Origin: Hyphomonadaceae bacterium
Lineage (GTDB): Bacteria > Pseudomonadota > Alphaproteobacteria > Rhizobiales > Hyphomicrobiaceae
Assembly (NCBI GenBank): GCA_019747815.1
Contig: JAIEQJ010000021.1
Location: 25,476 to 89,475 of the forward strand
Reading direction: 5' to 3'
Length of the DNA stretch: 64,000 nt
Part shown: positions 1 through 8,441 of the stretch, piece after piece
Layout: each line of letters begins with the position of its first letter
Position numbering within the stretch: the first letter of the stretch is position 1
The notes under the pieces: model-generated
The model's database searches: none
What the model saw: only the letters and a program-made list of their open reading frames with translations
What the model was told of the DNA's origin: nothing
Program-made: the position numbers and the translations under genes

Positions 1-238
1 GGTCCGCCTGCGCCTCCCATTCGGCGGCGATCGCCTGCGCCAGCGCCTGCGTGGGCACCAGCATGGCCTTGCCGGCCGGTGTGCGCACCCCCTTGCCGTC
101 GAGAAGCAGGCGGAACGCGCCGGCTTCCCGCTCCCGGGAGGGGGAAGCCGGGGCGACCGTCACCGCCTTGTAGAAGCGCGGACGCCCCGCCAGGCCCCGG
201 CCGTCGACCCTCTTGGCCACGTCGGCACCCTTTGTCAT
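1..238 (-). CDS. ATP12-family F1-ATPase assembly chaperone, N-terminal part (cut by window edge)
   Basis: Only the first 79 codons are in the window. The translation contains RFYKAV near residue 21 and LLDGKGVRTPAGK followed by a proline-threonine-ALAQAIAAEWEAQ stretch, which is the N-terminal signature of the ATP12 family (chaperones for the alpha subunit of F1-ATPase). The ATG at 236-238 overlaps the TGA of the upstream HAD gene as ATGA, so the two are translationally coupled. The RluC - HAD - ATP12 order is common in alphaproteobacteria. The C-terminal half lies outside the window. Confidence 0.85.
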   Translation of the reverse strand, partial: MTKGADVAKRVDGRGLAGRPRFYKAVTVAPASPSREREAGAFRLLLDGKGVRTPAGKAMLVPTQALAQAIAAEWEAQAD

Positions 239-918
239 GTCGCCGCCGGCGCCGGCATGGCCAGCCGTGCATCGATCGCCGCCAGCAGAGCCTCGCTCGC
301 GGCCACCACCGTATCGGCACCGGCCCGCTCGAGGCGCGCAGGCGCGTGATAGCCCCAGCCGACGCCGATTGCCCCCACGCCGGCACGCCGTGCCATCTCG
401 ATGTCATAGGTGGTGTCGCCCACCATCAGGGTCGAGCCGGGGGCGACGCCGGTTTCCGCCATGGCACCCAGGATCATGGAAGGGTCGGGCTTGGAGGGAT
501 GATCGTCCGCCGTCTGGATGGTGATGAAATGCTTTTGCCAGCCCTCCCGATCGATGAGCCGCGCCACGCCCCGCCGCGACTTGCCGGTGGCGATCCCGAG
601 CAGAATGTCGCGGCGCTGCGCCAGCGCCGCCACCACCTCGCCGAGACCCGGGTAGAGCGGGTCATTGAGCGCGGGCTGCGCGCGCTTGCCCGGAAAATCG
701 AAGCGATAGTGCTCCGCCAGCGCCGCCTGCACGCTTTGAGGATGCTCGGCCGCCAGCACCGCAAACGTCTGCGGCAGGGAGAGCCCCACCACGCCCAGGA
801 CGTCGGCGCGGCTCGGCGCCGGCAGATTGAGCGTCGCGAAGGCGTATTCCATGGCCGCGCAGATCGCGTGCTGGCTGTCGACCAGCGTGCCGTCGCAATC
901 GAAAATGACGAGCTTCAT
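235..918 (-). CDS. HAD-superfamily hydrolase (phosphoglycolate-phosphatase-like)
   Basis: A 227-residue protein beginning MKLVIFDCDGTLVDS. HAD motif I is at residues 7-11 with the nucleophile and acid aspartates D7 and D9. Motif II is in GIATGKS, motif III has the lysine in SKPDPS, and motif IV is MVGDTTYDIEMA. The ATG at 916-918 puts motif I at the extreme N-terminus as usual for the family; a longer open frame to 1029 adds only an arginine-rich tail that runs into an intergenic repeat. The substrate is not predictable; phosphoglycolate or another small phosphate ester is plausible. It overlaps the ATP12 gene by 4 nt. Confidence 0.9.
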   Translation of the reverse strand: MKLVIFDCDGTLVDSQHAICAAMEYAFATLNLPAPSRADVLGVVGLSLPQTFAVLAAEHPQSVQAALAEHYRFDFPGKRAQPALNDPLYPGLGEVVAALAQRRDILLGIATGKSRRGVARLIDREGWQKHFITIQTADDHPSKPDPSMILGAMAETGVAPGSTLMVGDTTYDIEMARRAGVGAIGVGWGYHAPARLERAGADTVVAASEALLAAIDARLAMPAPAAT

Positions 919-984
919 GGGGCGCTTATAGCATCGCCCCGGCACCCTGCGAGAGCCTCTAACGTCTTTCCGGTTGAGGTTGCC

Positions 985-1080
985 TCGCGGACGGCTTCGC
1001 CGACCCCCGCGGTGAGCTTGTCGAACCACGGGCGTTGGTGTCAGCAGCCCGTCCTTCGACGAGGCTCAGGACGAGGGCGA
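985..1080. repeat. Imperfect palindromic intergenic repeat
   Basis: In the spacer between the patatin-like gene and the HAD gene, the arm TGAGCTTGTCGAACCACGGG (about 1013-1032) is answered by CCCGTCCTTCGACGAGGCTCA (about 1048-1069), which read in reverse complement gives an imperfect 20-bp inverted repeat. The 'TCGACGAGGCTCAGGA' style arm resembles dispersed palindromic intergenic repeats common in high-GC alphaproteobacteria. On the minus strand it lies after the patatin-like gene and could act as a transcript 3' hairpin. Confidence 0.5.
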
Positions 1081-1117
1081 GCCCGCGGCTTGGTAGCCCA
1101 CCAAGGACGCAAGGAGC

Positions 1118-2086
1118 CTAGATCTGGCGTGCGGGCTTGGCCGCCCTCAGCGCCTGGCGCATGAACGCCGTCGCCTCGTCGGCGGCCCGTCGCAGCATGG
1201 AAATGTCGGTGGTCCACGGCTCGATGGGCACCTCCGCGCCGTTGGGGGTCACCCGGCACCAGCGAATGCGCTTCAGGCGCTCCAGCCGATCGGCCTCGGC
1301 GGCCATCGCGCGGCTCATTGCCGCGGCGCTTTTGCGCAAGGCCACCGGCAGCCGGCGCAGAGCGGCGCGGGCCACCAATGGCCACAGCCGGCGCTCCAGC
1401 CACGGCAGATGCTTGGGATGGGGACGGCTCGCCAGCACGATCAGCGTATCGGGGCGGAAGCGCTTCACGCCGGCGAGGATCGGCAGCGGCATGCCGCAGG
1501 CGCCATCCACCAGGTGCTCCTCGGTTTCGCCCACGCCGACCAGAATGGGCTGGGTCAGATGCGGGAATGCGCTCGATGCCAGCACAGCCTGCGCGGCATC
1601 GGGCTTGGCGCACTTGGCATCCAGCAGGAAGCTTTCCCCCGACAGGCGCGTGACCACCACATGCCAGCTCGTGCGATGGGCGCGGATGAGATCCTGGTCG
1701 AAGGCAATCGGGCTGTGCATCCCCCGCAGCACATCCGCCAGATGGGCAAGGCTCAACCGGCGCCGGTACCAGGGATCGGCCGACACGAACCCCGAAACCG
1801 CCAGTTGCTCGAACATGCGCACCGCGCGGTGGGGAAAGCCCGACAGATAAGCCCCGATCGCTCCGCCGCTGCCCGATACGGTGATCGCGTGATCCACGGC
1901 GCGCTCGAGGCCTGCATCGCGCCAGGCCGTCAGATAGGCCGCGATGCGGATGCAGCACATCCCCCCGCCCGTCCCGATCAGCAGGATGCGATGCGGCACC
2001 GCATGCCCGGCGCGCAGCGCCTCCTCGTTTTCGAACAGATGCCGCAATGTCTGCGCATCGCCCTTGAGCTTCACGTCATGCCCCAT
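1118..2086 (-). CDS. Patatin-like phospholipase family protein
   Basis: A 322-residue protein from the ATG at 2084-2086, which has GAGG about 8 nt upstream; an alternative ATG at 2182 adds a non-conserved arginine-rich leader. The glycine-rich oxyanion loop is GTGGGMCC near residue 38, the nucleophile elbow is SGSGG with S73 (in place of the canonical GxSxG), and the second catalytic motif is DGA at 194-196. These three in this order define the patatin/RssA-type Ser-Asp dyad acyl hydrolase fold. No signal peptide is seen, so it is probably cytoplasmic or peripheral at the membrane. The substrate is unknown. Confidence 0.8.
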   Translation of the reverse strand: MGHDVKLKGDAQTLRHLFENEEALRAGHAVPHRILLIGTGGGMCCIRIAAYLTAWRDAGLERAVDHAITVSGSGGAIGAYLSGFPHRAVRMFEQLAVSGFVSADPWYRRRLSLAHLADVLRGMHSPIAFDQDLIRAHRTSWHVVVTRLSGESFLLDAKCAKPDAAQAVLASSAFPHLTQPILVGVGETEEHLVDGACGMPLPILAGVKRFRPDTLIVLASRPHPKHLPWLERRLWPLVARAALRRLPVALRKSAAAMSRAMAAEADRLERLKRIRWCRVTPNGAEVPIEPWTTDISMLRRAADEATAFMRQALRAAKPARQI

Positions 2087-2385
2087 CGCCGCCCTCGCCC
2101 GCCGGCGCACAGCTACAGCGGCGGGCAAGACGCCGGCCCTTCCCTGGACTCCGAACTTGATGATGCAAGGGCTGGGCCGCACCTATCGCTCAGCAGCCGC
2201 GCAACCCGGCTCCGACTGCGCACAGGGCCGCAACCGGCGGCTCGACAGGCGGCCATGCCCCTACGTACGTACGCCCCGTTATTGAATGCTGTTTTTAAAC
2301 TGATTCGGGCGCAAAGGGACGTGGGCGTTCCACATTGACTTTGAGTGTGGCAGCAAAACGGGAGCGACGTCCGGCCGACACGCGC
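2087..2385. other. Intergenic region between rluC-type gene and patatin-like gene
   Basis: About 300 bp without a supportable gene. It contains a self-complementary run TACGTACGTACG near 2264-2275 and an A/T-richer stretch around 2280-2310 that is the natural place for the promoter of the patatin-like gene, but no clear -35/-10 pair could be fixed. Confidence 0.4.
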
Positions 2386-3381
2386 TCAGGCGCGGTCGGC
2401 ATCGAACCGGTTGGGATCGAGGCCCAGCAGCTCCCAGGTGGTCCGCATGTGCGGCGGCAGGGGCGCGGTCACGTCGATTTTTCCGTCTCCGGCGGGATGG
2501 GGGATCACCAGCCGGCGCGCATGCAGGTGCAGCTTCGGCTCGATGCCGCTCTCCGCCAGCACCTTGTCGCCCTCGTACTTGTTGTCGCCGACGATGGGAT
2601 GGCCGATCAGCGCCATGTGCGCCCGGAGCTGATGCTGGCGCCCGGTGACGGGCTTCAGCGACACCCATGCGGCCTTGTGCGCCACCCGGTCGATCACCGC
2701 GTAGTGGGTGGTTGCGTGCATCGCCTTGTCCTGCTCGCCCGGCAGCGCCTTGCGCACACGATCACCGTCCGGCCCCGCCGCCTTGACCAGCGCGGCCTCG
2801 ACCTTGCCCTGCGGCGGCCTCGGCACGCCCTTCACCAGCGCCCAGTAGGTCTTGGCCGCCGAGCGGGTCTGGAAAATGCGCCCGAGCTTGGCCGCGGCAT
2901 CACGGTGCTTGGCAATCAGCAGCACGCCGGTGGTATCGCGGTCGAGACGGTGCACCAGCCGCGGCCGGTCGCCGAAGCGGTCCGCCATGCCCGCCAGCAG
3001 ACCGTCGATGTGGCGCTTGGTGCCCGTCCCGCCCTGCACGGCGATGCCGAAGGGCTTGTTGAGCACCATCACCGCCACGTCCTCGAACAGGATCAGGCTC
3101 TCGATGAAATCGCGGTCGCCCTTGGACAGGCCGAGCGGCGGCGCCACCGACGGGCTGCGCTTGGGCGGCTGGCGAACCACTGCCGGCACCCGCACCTGCT
3201 GGCCGGCCGCGAGCCTGGCATTGGCCTGCACGCGCTTGCTGTCGACACGCACCTGCCCCGATCGCAGCAGCTTCTGCAGATAGCCGTAGGTGACGCCGGG
3301 AAAATGCACGGCAAACCAGCGATCGAGGCGCAGGCCCGCCTCCTCGCGCTTCACCTCGATGGTTTCAACCGGAGCGCTCAT
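2386..3381 (-). CDS. rluC: RluA/RluC-family 23S rRNA pseudouridine synthase
   Basis: A 331-residue protein starting MSAPVETIEV. An S4 RNA-binding domain occupies roughly residues 10-75 (LRLDRWFAVHFPGVTYGYLQ...). The catalytic pseudouridine synthase domain follows, with motif HRLDRDTTGVLLIAK containing the catalytic aspartate, and the downstream KPVTGRQHQLRAHMALIGHPI block. This is the standard RluC/RluD layout, and length and S4 position fit RluC, which modifies 23S rRNA uridines. A longer frame to 3603 would add 74 non-conserved residues, so the ATG at 3379-3381 is preferred. The exact target (RluC or RluD positions) cannot be proven here. Confidence 0.88.
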   Translation of the reverse strand: MSAPVETIEVKREEAGLRLDRWFAVHFPGVTYGYLQKLLRSGQVRVDSKRVQANARLAAGQQVRVPAVVRQPPKRSPSVAPPLGLSKGDRDFIESLILFEDVAVMVLNKPFGIAVQGGTGTKRHIDGLLAGMADRFGDRPRLVHRLDRDTTGVLLIAKHRDAAAKLGRIFQTRSAAKTYWALVKGVPRPPQGKVEAALVKAAGPDGDRVRKALPGEQDKAMHATTHYAVIDRVAHKAAWVSLKPVTGRQHQLRAHMALIGHPIVGDNKYEGDKVLAESGIEPKLHLHARRLVIPHPAGDGKIDVTAPLPPHMRTTWELLGLDPNRFDADRA

Positions 3382-3597
3382 CAATGAGATTCCGCCAGCA
3401 CCGCGCCAAGAAGCGCCTTTCTTCACGCATCGGGGGGAGGGGCGGCAACCGGTCCAAACGTCGCTGCCGCAGCCCTCAAGGGTCGTCTGGTTAGCACATC
3501 CACGCCATTCCCGGTATAAATGCCCGGTACAAATGCGATCCATTCGACCTGCCCGTCCGCCACGCTCGTGGCACGACCACACCGACCAGGAAACGCC

Positions 3598-4548
3598 ATG
3601 CATCAGCGCCTATCGCTTGCGCCCCTCACCCTCGCACTCGTGCTTGGTCTCATCGCACCCTCCGCACCGGCGCGTGCCGAGGAGATGCCGTCGGAGATCG
3701 AATGGAAGCTGGCCGAGCTGGGCGCGGTGATCCATCCAACCGAAACCGCGAAGCTGTACGCGCCGCTGCAGGAAAAGGAGCCCTACCAAGGCATCAAGGT
3801 CACGCGCGACGTCAAATACGGCCCCGATGCGCGTCACGCCCTCGACGTCTTCACGGTCGAAGGGGCCGCAGGCGCGCCGCGGCCGGTCCTCGTCTATGTG
3901 CACGGCGGCGGGTTCGTGGCTGGTAGCCGGCGGGGACCCGGCAGCCCCTTCTACGACAACGTCATGCTGTTCGCCGCCCGCAACGGCATGGTCGGCGTCA
4001 ACGCCACCTATCGCCTGGCGCCACAGAACCCGTGGCCCGCCGGCGCCCAGGACCTGGGGGCGGCGGTGCGCTGGGTGAACGAGAACATCGCCGCGCACGG
4101 CGGTGATCCGGCGCGTGTGTTCCTCATGGGTCATTCGGCCGGCGCCGTGCACGTCGCAAGCTATGTCGCGCACGGCCAGTTTCACGGGCCCAAGGGCATC
4201 GGCCTCGCCGGCGCGATCCTGGTCTCGGGGCTCTATGACCTGGCCGCGATGCCGGCGGGCGGGTCGGAACGAGCCTACTTCGGCGAGGATCGATCGAAAT
4301 ACGCCGAGCGTTCGCCCCTGCCGGGTCTCGCCAAGTCGCCGCTCCCGCTGATGGCCGTCTATGCCGAGCTCGATCCTGATCTCTTCCAGGCTCAGGCCAA
4401 GCAGTTCAACGACACGCTCTGCAAGGCCGGCCGTTGCCCGCGCCTCGTCACGCTTGCCAAGCACAACCACATGTCGGAGGTCTATGCGCTCAACACCCCC
4501 GACACCAGCTTGAGCAGCGCGCTCCTGACGTTCGTGAAGGCAAAGTAG
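3598..4548 (+). CDS. Secreted alpha/beta hydrolase (BD-FAE / carboxylesterase type)
   Basis: The only clear plus-strand gene, 316 residues. Residues 1-27 form a signal peptide (hydrophobic SLAPLTLALVLGLIAPSAP, cleavage near ARA-EE), so the product is exported. HGGG oxyanion motif at 102-105, nucleophile elbow GHSAG with S180, acid probably D259 (AELDPDLF) and histidine H291 (KHNHMSE). This is the hormone-sensitive-lipase/esterase-like triad. AGGAAA just upstream of the ATG at 3598 is a good ribosome binding site; an in-frame start at 3520 would put the signal peptide internally. It is transcribed divergently from rluC. Substrate unknown, probably a short acyl ester or carbamate. Confidence 0.85.
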   Translation: MHQRLSLAPLTLALVLGLIAPSAPARAEEMPSEIEWKLAELGAVIHPTETAKLYAPLQEKEPYQGIKVTRDVKYGPDARHALDVFTVEGAAGAPRPVLVYVHGGGFVAGSRRGPGSPFYDNVMLFAARNGMVGVNATYRLAPQNPWPAGAQDLGAAVRWVNENIAAHGGDPARVFLMGHSAGAVHVASYVAHGQFHGPKGIGLAGAILVSGLYDLAAMPAGGSERAYFGEDRSKYAERSPLPGLAKSPLPLMAVYAELDPDLFQAQAKQFNDTLCKAGRCPRLVTLAKHNHMSEVYALNTPDTSLSSALLTFVKAK

Positions 4549-4684
4549 GCCCGAAGGGCAGCGTGCGGCCCTGGGTCCCGGCGGCGAATTGCAGGGATGA
4601 CAAGGGCCTCGCCCTGCTCTGGGGTGTGACAAACGTCGCGCGGGCGCAAGGTCGTTCCGACGATCGTGGATGCGCTCGGCCCAG

Positions 4685-4797
4685 GTGTCATCCCGGACGG
4701 CCGGAGGCCGATCCGGGACCCAGGGGTCCAGAGCACCAGCCTCGCGCCTGTGGCCTCTGGGTCCCGGCTCTCCGCATCGCTCCGGCCGGGATGACAC
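4685..4797. repeat. 113-bp palindromic repeat element
   Basis: Perfect 12-bp outer arms GTGTCATCCCGG (4685-4696) and CCGGGATGACAC (4786-4797) enclose inner arms CCGGGACCCAG (from about 4713) and CTGGGTCCCGG (about 4757-4768). The whole spacer 4549-4952 has no gene; a degenerate half-copy (CCTGGGTCCCGG near 4567, with GGATGACAAGG following) precedes it. Such 'GTCATCCCGG...CCGGGATGAC' cruciform repeats are dispersed in many alphaproteobacterial genomes. It sits where convergent transcripts of the plus-strand hydrolase and minus-strand rarA end, so a bidirectional terminator role is possible. Confidence 0.7.
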
Positions 4798-4952
4798 CCG
4801 CGATGCAATCTCAGCCGGATGGACTCCAGCCCCGCAGGTTGCTGATGGAGGTACCGCCCCTCGCACCGGAGAGGACTTGCGCTGTCATGAGGATCACATC
4901 ACGACGCCACGCCCCGGCCAAGCACCGCTCCGTGAGCCGCAACGGCTCACAA

Positions 4953-6263
4953 TCACTCGTTGCGTTGGGCCCGCAGCCTCTCCCAATACTCCAGCCGCTT
5001 CTTGATCTCGGCCTCGAAGCCGCGGCCGTCGGGGGCGTAGAACTGCTGGCGCGCCATGCCGTCGGGGAAGTAGGTCTGGCCCGAGAAGGCCTCCGGCGCG
5101 CTGTGGTCATAGTCGTAGCCCGCGCCGTAGCCCTCCTGCTGCATGAGCTTGGTCGGCGCGTTGAGGATGTGCTTGGGCGGAGCGAGGCTGCCGTGCTCCT
5201 TGGCGGCCCGCATGGCCGCACCGAAGGCGGCGTAGGCGGCGTTGGATTTGGGGGCGGTCGCCAGATAGACCACCGTCTGCGCCAGCGCCAGCTCGCCTTC
5301 CGGGCTGCCGAGGAAGTCGTAGGCATCCTTGGCCGCGAGCGCCTGCACCACCGCCTGCGGGTCGGCCAGGCCGATATCCTCGATCGCCATGCGCACCAGG
5401 CGCCGCGCGATGTAGAGCCTGTCCTCCCCGCCATCGAGCATGCGCGCCAGCCAGTAGAGCGACGCGTCAGGATCGGAGCCCCGCACCGACTTGTGCAGGG
5501 CGCTGATCAGGTTGTAGTGGCCATCGCGCGACTTGTCGTAGAGCGGCGCGCGGCGCTGCACGAGCTGGGTCAGGCCCGCGCGATCGATGCGGCGCGCCCC
5601 CGTCGGCACGGCGTCGAACACCTCCTCGGCCATGTTGAGGATGGTGCGGCCATCCCCGTCGGCCATGGCCTTGAGCATGTCGCGTGCCGGCGCCTCGAGG
5701 GGCAGCGGCCGGCCTTCCTCGGTCTCCGCGCGCTTGAGCAGCGTCTCCAGGGCCGCATCATCGAGGCGGTGGAACACCAGCACCAGCGCCCGCGACAGCA
5801 AGGCGCCGTTGAGCTCGAAGGAGGGGTTCTCCGTGGTGGCGCCCACCAGCGTGATGGTTCCGTCCTCCATGTGCGGCAGGAAGCCGTCCTGCTGCGCGCG
5901 ATTGAAGCGATGGATCTCGTCGATGAACAGCAGCGTGCCCTTGCCCGTCTCACGCCGGCCCTTGGCGCGGTCGAACGCCTTCCTGAGGTCCTGCACGCCC
6001 GAGAAGATGGCCGAGAGCTGCTCGAAGACGAGATGGGTCTCGTCCGCCAGCAGGCGCGCCACCGTGGTCTTGCCGGAGCCCGGCGGGCCCCACAGCACCA
6101 TGCTCTGCAGCCGGCCGCTGCGCAGCATGCGTGCCAGCGTGCCTTCCGCGCCGACAAGATGGTCCTGGCCCACGACCTCGGCGAGCTTGCCGGGCCGCAG
6201 CCGGTCGGCCAGCGGCCGCGGCGCCTCCTTCTCCAGCCCCGCAGCTTGAAACAAATTTGTCAT
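4953..6263 (-). CDS. rarA: Replication-associated recombination protein A (RarA/MgsA)
   Basis: A 436-residue AAA+ ATPase. Walker A GPPGSGKTT is near residue 58, Walker B LLFIDEIHRFN near 112, sensor-1 region GATTENPSFELNGALLSR, and the C-terminal MgsA/WHIP-type tetramerisation region with PDASLYWLARMLDGGED. The N-terminus PLADRLRPGKLAEVVGQ is characteristic of RarA (clamp-loader-like helicase acting at stalled forks and recombination). Length matches family members. It lies between the Deg protease and the hydrolase/rluC genes, the usual alphaproteobacterial neighbourhood. Confidence 0.95.
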   Translation of the reverse strand: MTNLFQAAGLEKEAPRPLADRLRPGKLAEVVGQDHLVGAEGTLARMLRSGRLQSMVLWGPPGSGKTTVARLLADETHLVFEQLSAIFSGVQDLRKAFDRAKGRRETGKGTLLFIDEIHRFNRAQQDGFLPHMEDGTITLVGATTENPSFELNGALLSRALVLVFHRLDDAALETLLKRAETEEGRPLPLEAPARDMLKAMADGDGRTILNMAEEVFDAVPTGARRIDRAGLTQLVQRRAPLYDKSRDGHYNLISALHKSVRGSDPDASLYWLARMLDGGEDRLYIARRLVRMAIEDIGLADPQAVVQALAAKDAYDFLGSPEGELALAQTVVYLATAPKSNAAYAAFGAAMRAAKEHGSLAPPKHILNAPTKLMQQEGYGAGYDYDHSAPEAFSGQTYFPDGMARQQFYAPDGRGFEAEIKKRLEYWERLRAQRNE

Positions 6264-6372
6264 GGGCCGATCATAGCCTGCCGGCCGCGCCGAGGCTAAC
6301 GCAGCTCCCCGCTACGCACAGGTCTCAACGCCGTGCGGTCTGCAGTCTCGGGGAGACGCCTGCCGCTTGGGA

Positions 6373-7815
6373 CTATCCCGACACCTGAATGTGCAGGAGC
6401 TGCTCGCCGCGCTTGAGCACGAGCTGCCACAACCGCTGGCGTTCCTGCAACTGCGCTTCGAGCTCCACCACCGAGCCGATCCTGGCGCGGCCGACCTGAA
6501 CGATGAGATCGCCGGGCTGCAACCCGAGCCGCGCCGCCGTGGAGCCCGACCGAATGGACAGCACCACGACGCCCTCACCATCCGTCAAGCCCAGGTCATC
6601 GGCGACGCCGGAGCTGACGTTGGCCACGCGTGCGCCGTCGAAGGGATTGCGGCCCACCAGGTCCCGAACATCGTTCTTGCCGGCCTGCGGCGCCGCCCGC
6701 AGCGCCACGTCCAGGCTCGTGCGGCGGCCATCGCGCACCACCTCAAGGCGGGCGCGGTTGCCGATGCCGCGCGTCGTCAGGCGGTAGGTGACCGCGCGCT
6801 CATCGTCCACCTCATGCCCGTCCACGCCGACGATGACGTCGCCCACCTGCAGGCCGGCCTCCGCCGCCGGGCCCTTGTCGTTGACCCGGGCAACCAGCGC
6901 GCCGGCCACGCGCCCGAGCTTCAGGCTGTCTGCCAGCTCGCGCGTGACGGAGGCCAGCTTGGCGCCGAGCCAGGGCCGCTCGAGCTTCCGCCCCGCCACG
7001 GCGTTGTCGACGATGAGCTTGACGAGATTGGAGGGAATGGCAAAGCCGATCCCGTGCGAGCCGCCGGAGCTGGAATAGATCGCCGTATTGATGCCGACGA
7101 TGCGGCCGCTCATGTCGACCAGCGCGCCGCCGGAATTGCCCGGATTGATGGCCGCATCCGTCTGGATGAAAACCTGTGCATCCGACCGCGCCACCTGGGT
7201 CCGCCCCACGGCCGAGACGATCCCGCTCGTCACCGTCTGGCCCACGCCGAACGGATTGCCGATCGCCAGCACCATGTCGCCCACCTCGGCAGCGTCGGAA
7301 TCGGCGAAACTGAGAAACGGAAAGCGTCCGTCGCCGCCCGCGATGCGCAGCACCGCGATATCGGACTTCTCGTCGGCCAGCAGCACCTTGGCGTCGAACT
7401 CGCGCCGATCCGCGAGCACGATCCGGATCTCGGCCGCGGCGCCCACCTTGATCACGTGCGCGTTGGTGACGATGAGGCCCTCGCGGCTGACGATGACCCC
7501 CGAGCCGAGCGAGCTCAGCAGCCGCTCCTGCGGGGCCCCGAAGCGCTCGCCGAAGAAGCGCCGGAACTCCTCCTCCCAGGGCGAGATCGCCTGCACGCGG
7601 CCGCGCACGTAGACGTTGACGACGGCGGGCGCCGCCTGCTTGACGATCGGTGCGAAGGAATACTGCGCCGCCTCACGCGAGGGCGGCGGCCCGACACGCT
7701 GCGCCGTTGCGGAGGCTGCGGTCAGTATCAAGGCCGTCAGGGCCGCCGCGACAAGCCGGCAGCGGCCGAGCGATGCTTCTATTGCCAATGATCTGTGCTC
7801 CGGATTCTTTTTCAA
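6373..7815 (-). CDS. Deg/HtrA-family periplasmic serine endoprotease
   Basis: A 480-residue trypsin-like protease with an N-terminal signal/anchor (residues about 18-39, ALTALILTAASATAQ). Catalytic triad H120 (VTNAHV), D152 (SDIAVL) and S228 (PGNSGGALVD). PDZ1 covers roughly 280-370 and PDZ2 roughly 385-475, giving the DegP/DegQ/MucD layout for periplasmic protein quality control. It is the next gene downstream of rplQ, a common alphaproteobacterial arrangement. DegP versus DegQ cannot be decided from sequence alone, so no symbol is given. Confidence 0.92.
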   Translation of the reverse strand: MKKNPEHRSLAIEASLGRCRLVAAALTALILTAASATAQRVGPPPSREAAQYSFAPIVKQAAPAVVNVYVRGRVQAISPWEEEFRRFFGERFGAPQERLLSSLGSGVIVSREGLIVTNAHVIKVGAAAEIRIVLADRREFDAKVLLADEKSDIAVLRIAGGDGRFPFLSFADSDAAEVGDMVLAIGNPFGVGQTVTSGIVSAVGRTQVARSDAQVFIQTDAAINPGNSGGALVDMSGRIVGINTAIYSSSGGSHGIGFAIPSNLVKLIVDNAVAGRKLERPWLGAKLASVTRELADSLKLGRVAGALVARVNDKGPAAEAGLQVGDVIVGVDGHEVDDERAVTYRLTTRGIGNRARLEVVRDGRRTSLDVALRAAPQAGKNDVRDLVGRNPFDGARVANVSSGVADDLGLTDGEGVVVLSIRSGSTAARLGLQPGDLIVQVGRARIGSVVELEAQLQERQRLWQLVLKRGEQLLHIQVSG

Positions 7816-7878
7816 AACCGGAGCGATTATAGAATAGGGCCCATCGGCTTAGAAGCTTGGCGGCTTGGAAGCTTCGCC

Positions 7879-7918
7879 GGCGGCGATGCCGCCTCTCGCC
7901 AGCGCCCGCTCGGGGCGC
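7879..7918 (-). terminator. Hairpin pair downstream of rplQ
   Basis: Two GC-rich hairpins follow the rplQ stop on the minus strand: GGCGGC/GCCGCC with loop GAT (7879-7893) and GCGCCC/GGGCGC with loop GCTCG (7902-7918). There is no U-tract, so efficiency as an intrinsic terminator is uncertain. An imperfect tandem duplication GGCTTAGAAGCTTGG / GGCTTGGAAGCTTCG (about 7847-7876) lies beside them. Confidence 0.5.
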
Positions 7919-7931
7919 GCGGCGGCGCGCC

Positions 7932-8354
7932 TCAGGCGCCCGCCTGCTCCTTCATCGCCTCCGAGCGCGCTTTGTCCTCGACGCCCTTCACCGTCTCGTC
8001 GCGGTCGACGAGCTCGATGACGGCGACGGGCGCGGAATCGCCGTAGCGATAGCCGGCCTTGAGAACGCGCGTATAGCCGCCGTTGCGGTCCTTGTAGCGC
8101 GGGGCCAGCGTGTCGAAGAGCTTCTTGACCATGGCCTCGTCGCGCATGCGCGAGGCGGCAAGGCGGCGCGAGTTCAGATCGCCCCGCTTGGCGAGCGTGA
8201 TGTACTTGTCCATCACGCGCTTGAGATCCTTGGCCTTGGCGAGCGTGGTGACGATCTGCTCGTGGCGGATCAAGGACGCGGCCATGTTGGAGAACATGGC
8301 CTGCCGGTGGCCGGGATCGCGGCTGAAGCGCCGCCCCAATCTGCGATGTTGCAT
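7932..8354 (-). CDS. rplQ: 50S ribosomal protein L17
   Basis: A 140-residue protein starting [20 protein letters not shown], the invariant L17 N-terminus, followed by [19 protein letters not shown]. Last gene of the alpha-operon part. L17 binds 23S rRNA near the exit tunnel. The 20-residue acidic/alanine-rich tail is normal for alphaproteobacteria. Confidence 0.98.
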   Translation of the reverse strand: MQHRRLGRRFSRDPGHRQAMFSNMAASLIRHEQIVTTLAKAKDLKRVMDKYITLAKRGDLNSRRLAASRMRDEAMVKKLFDTLAPRYKDRNGGYTRVLKAGYRYGDSAPVAVIELVDRDETVKGVEDKARSEAMKEQAGA

Positions 8355-8414
8355 GTCAGTTCCTTTGCATTGTCTGCGACGAGGTTCTGCGGCCTCGCGT
8401 TGTTGGCTCCCACC

Positions 8415-8430
8415 CCCCGTCCGTACGGGG
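8415..8430 (-). terminator. Hairpin in rpoA-rplQ spacer
   Basis: CCCCGT (8415-8420), loop CCGT, ACGGGG (8425-8430) form a 6-bp stem between rpoA and rplQ. It may be a processing or attenuation site rather than a full terminator because rplQ follows. Confidence 0.35.
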
Positions 8431-8441
8431 AAGGGACAGCA

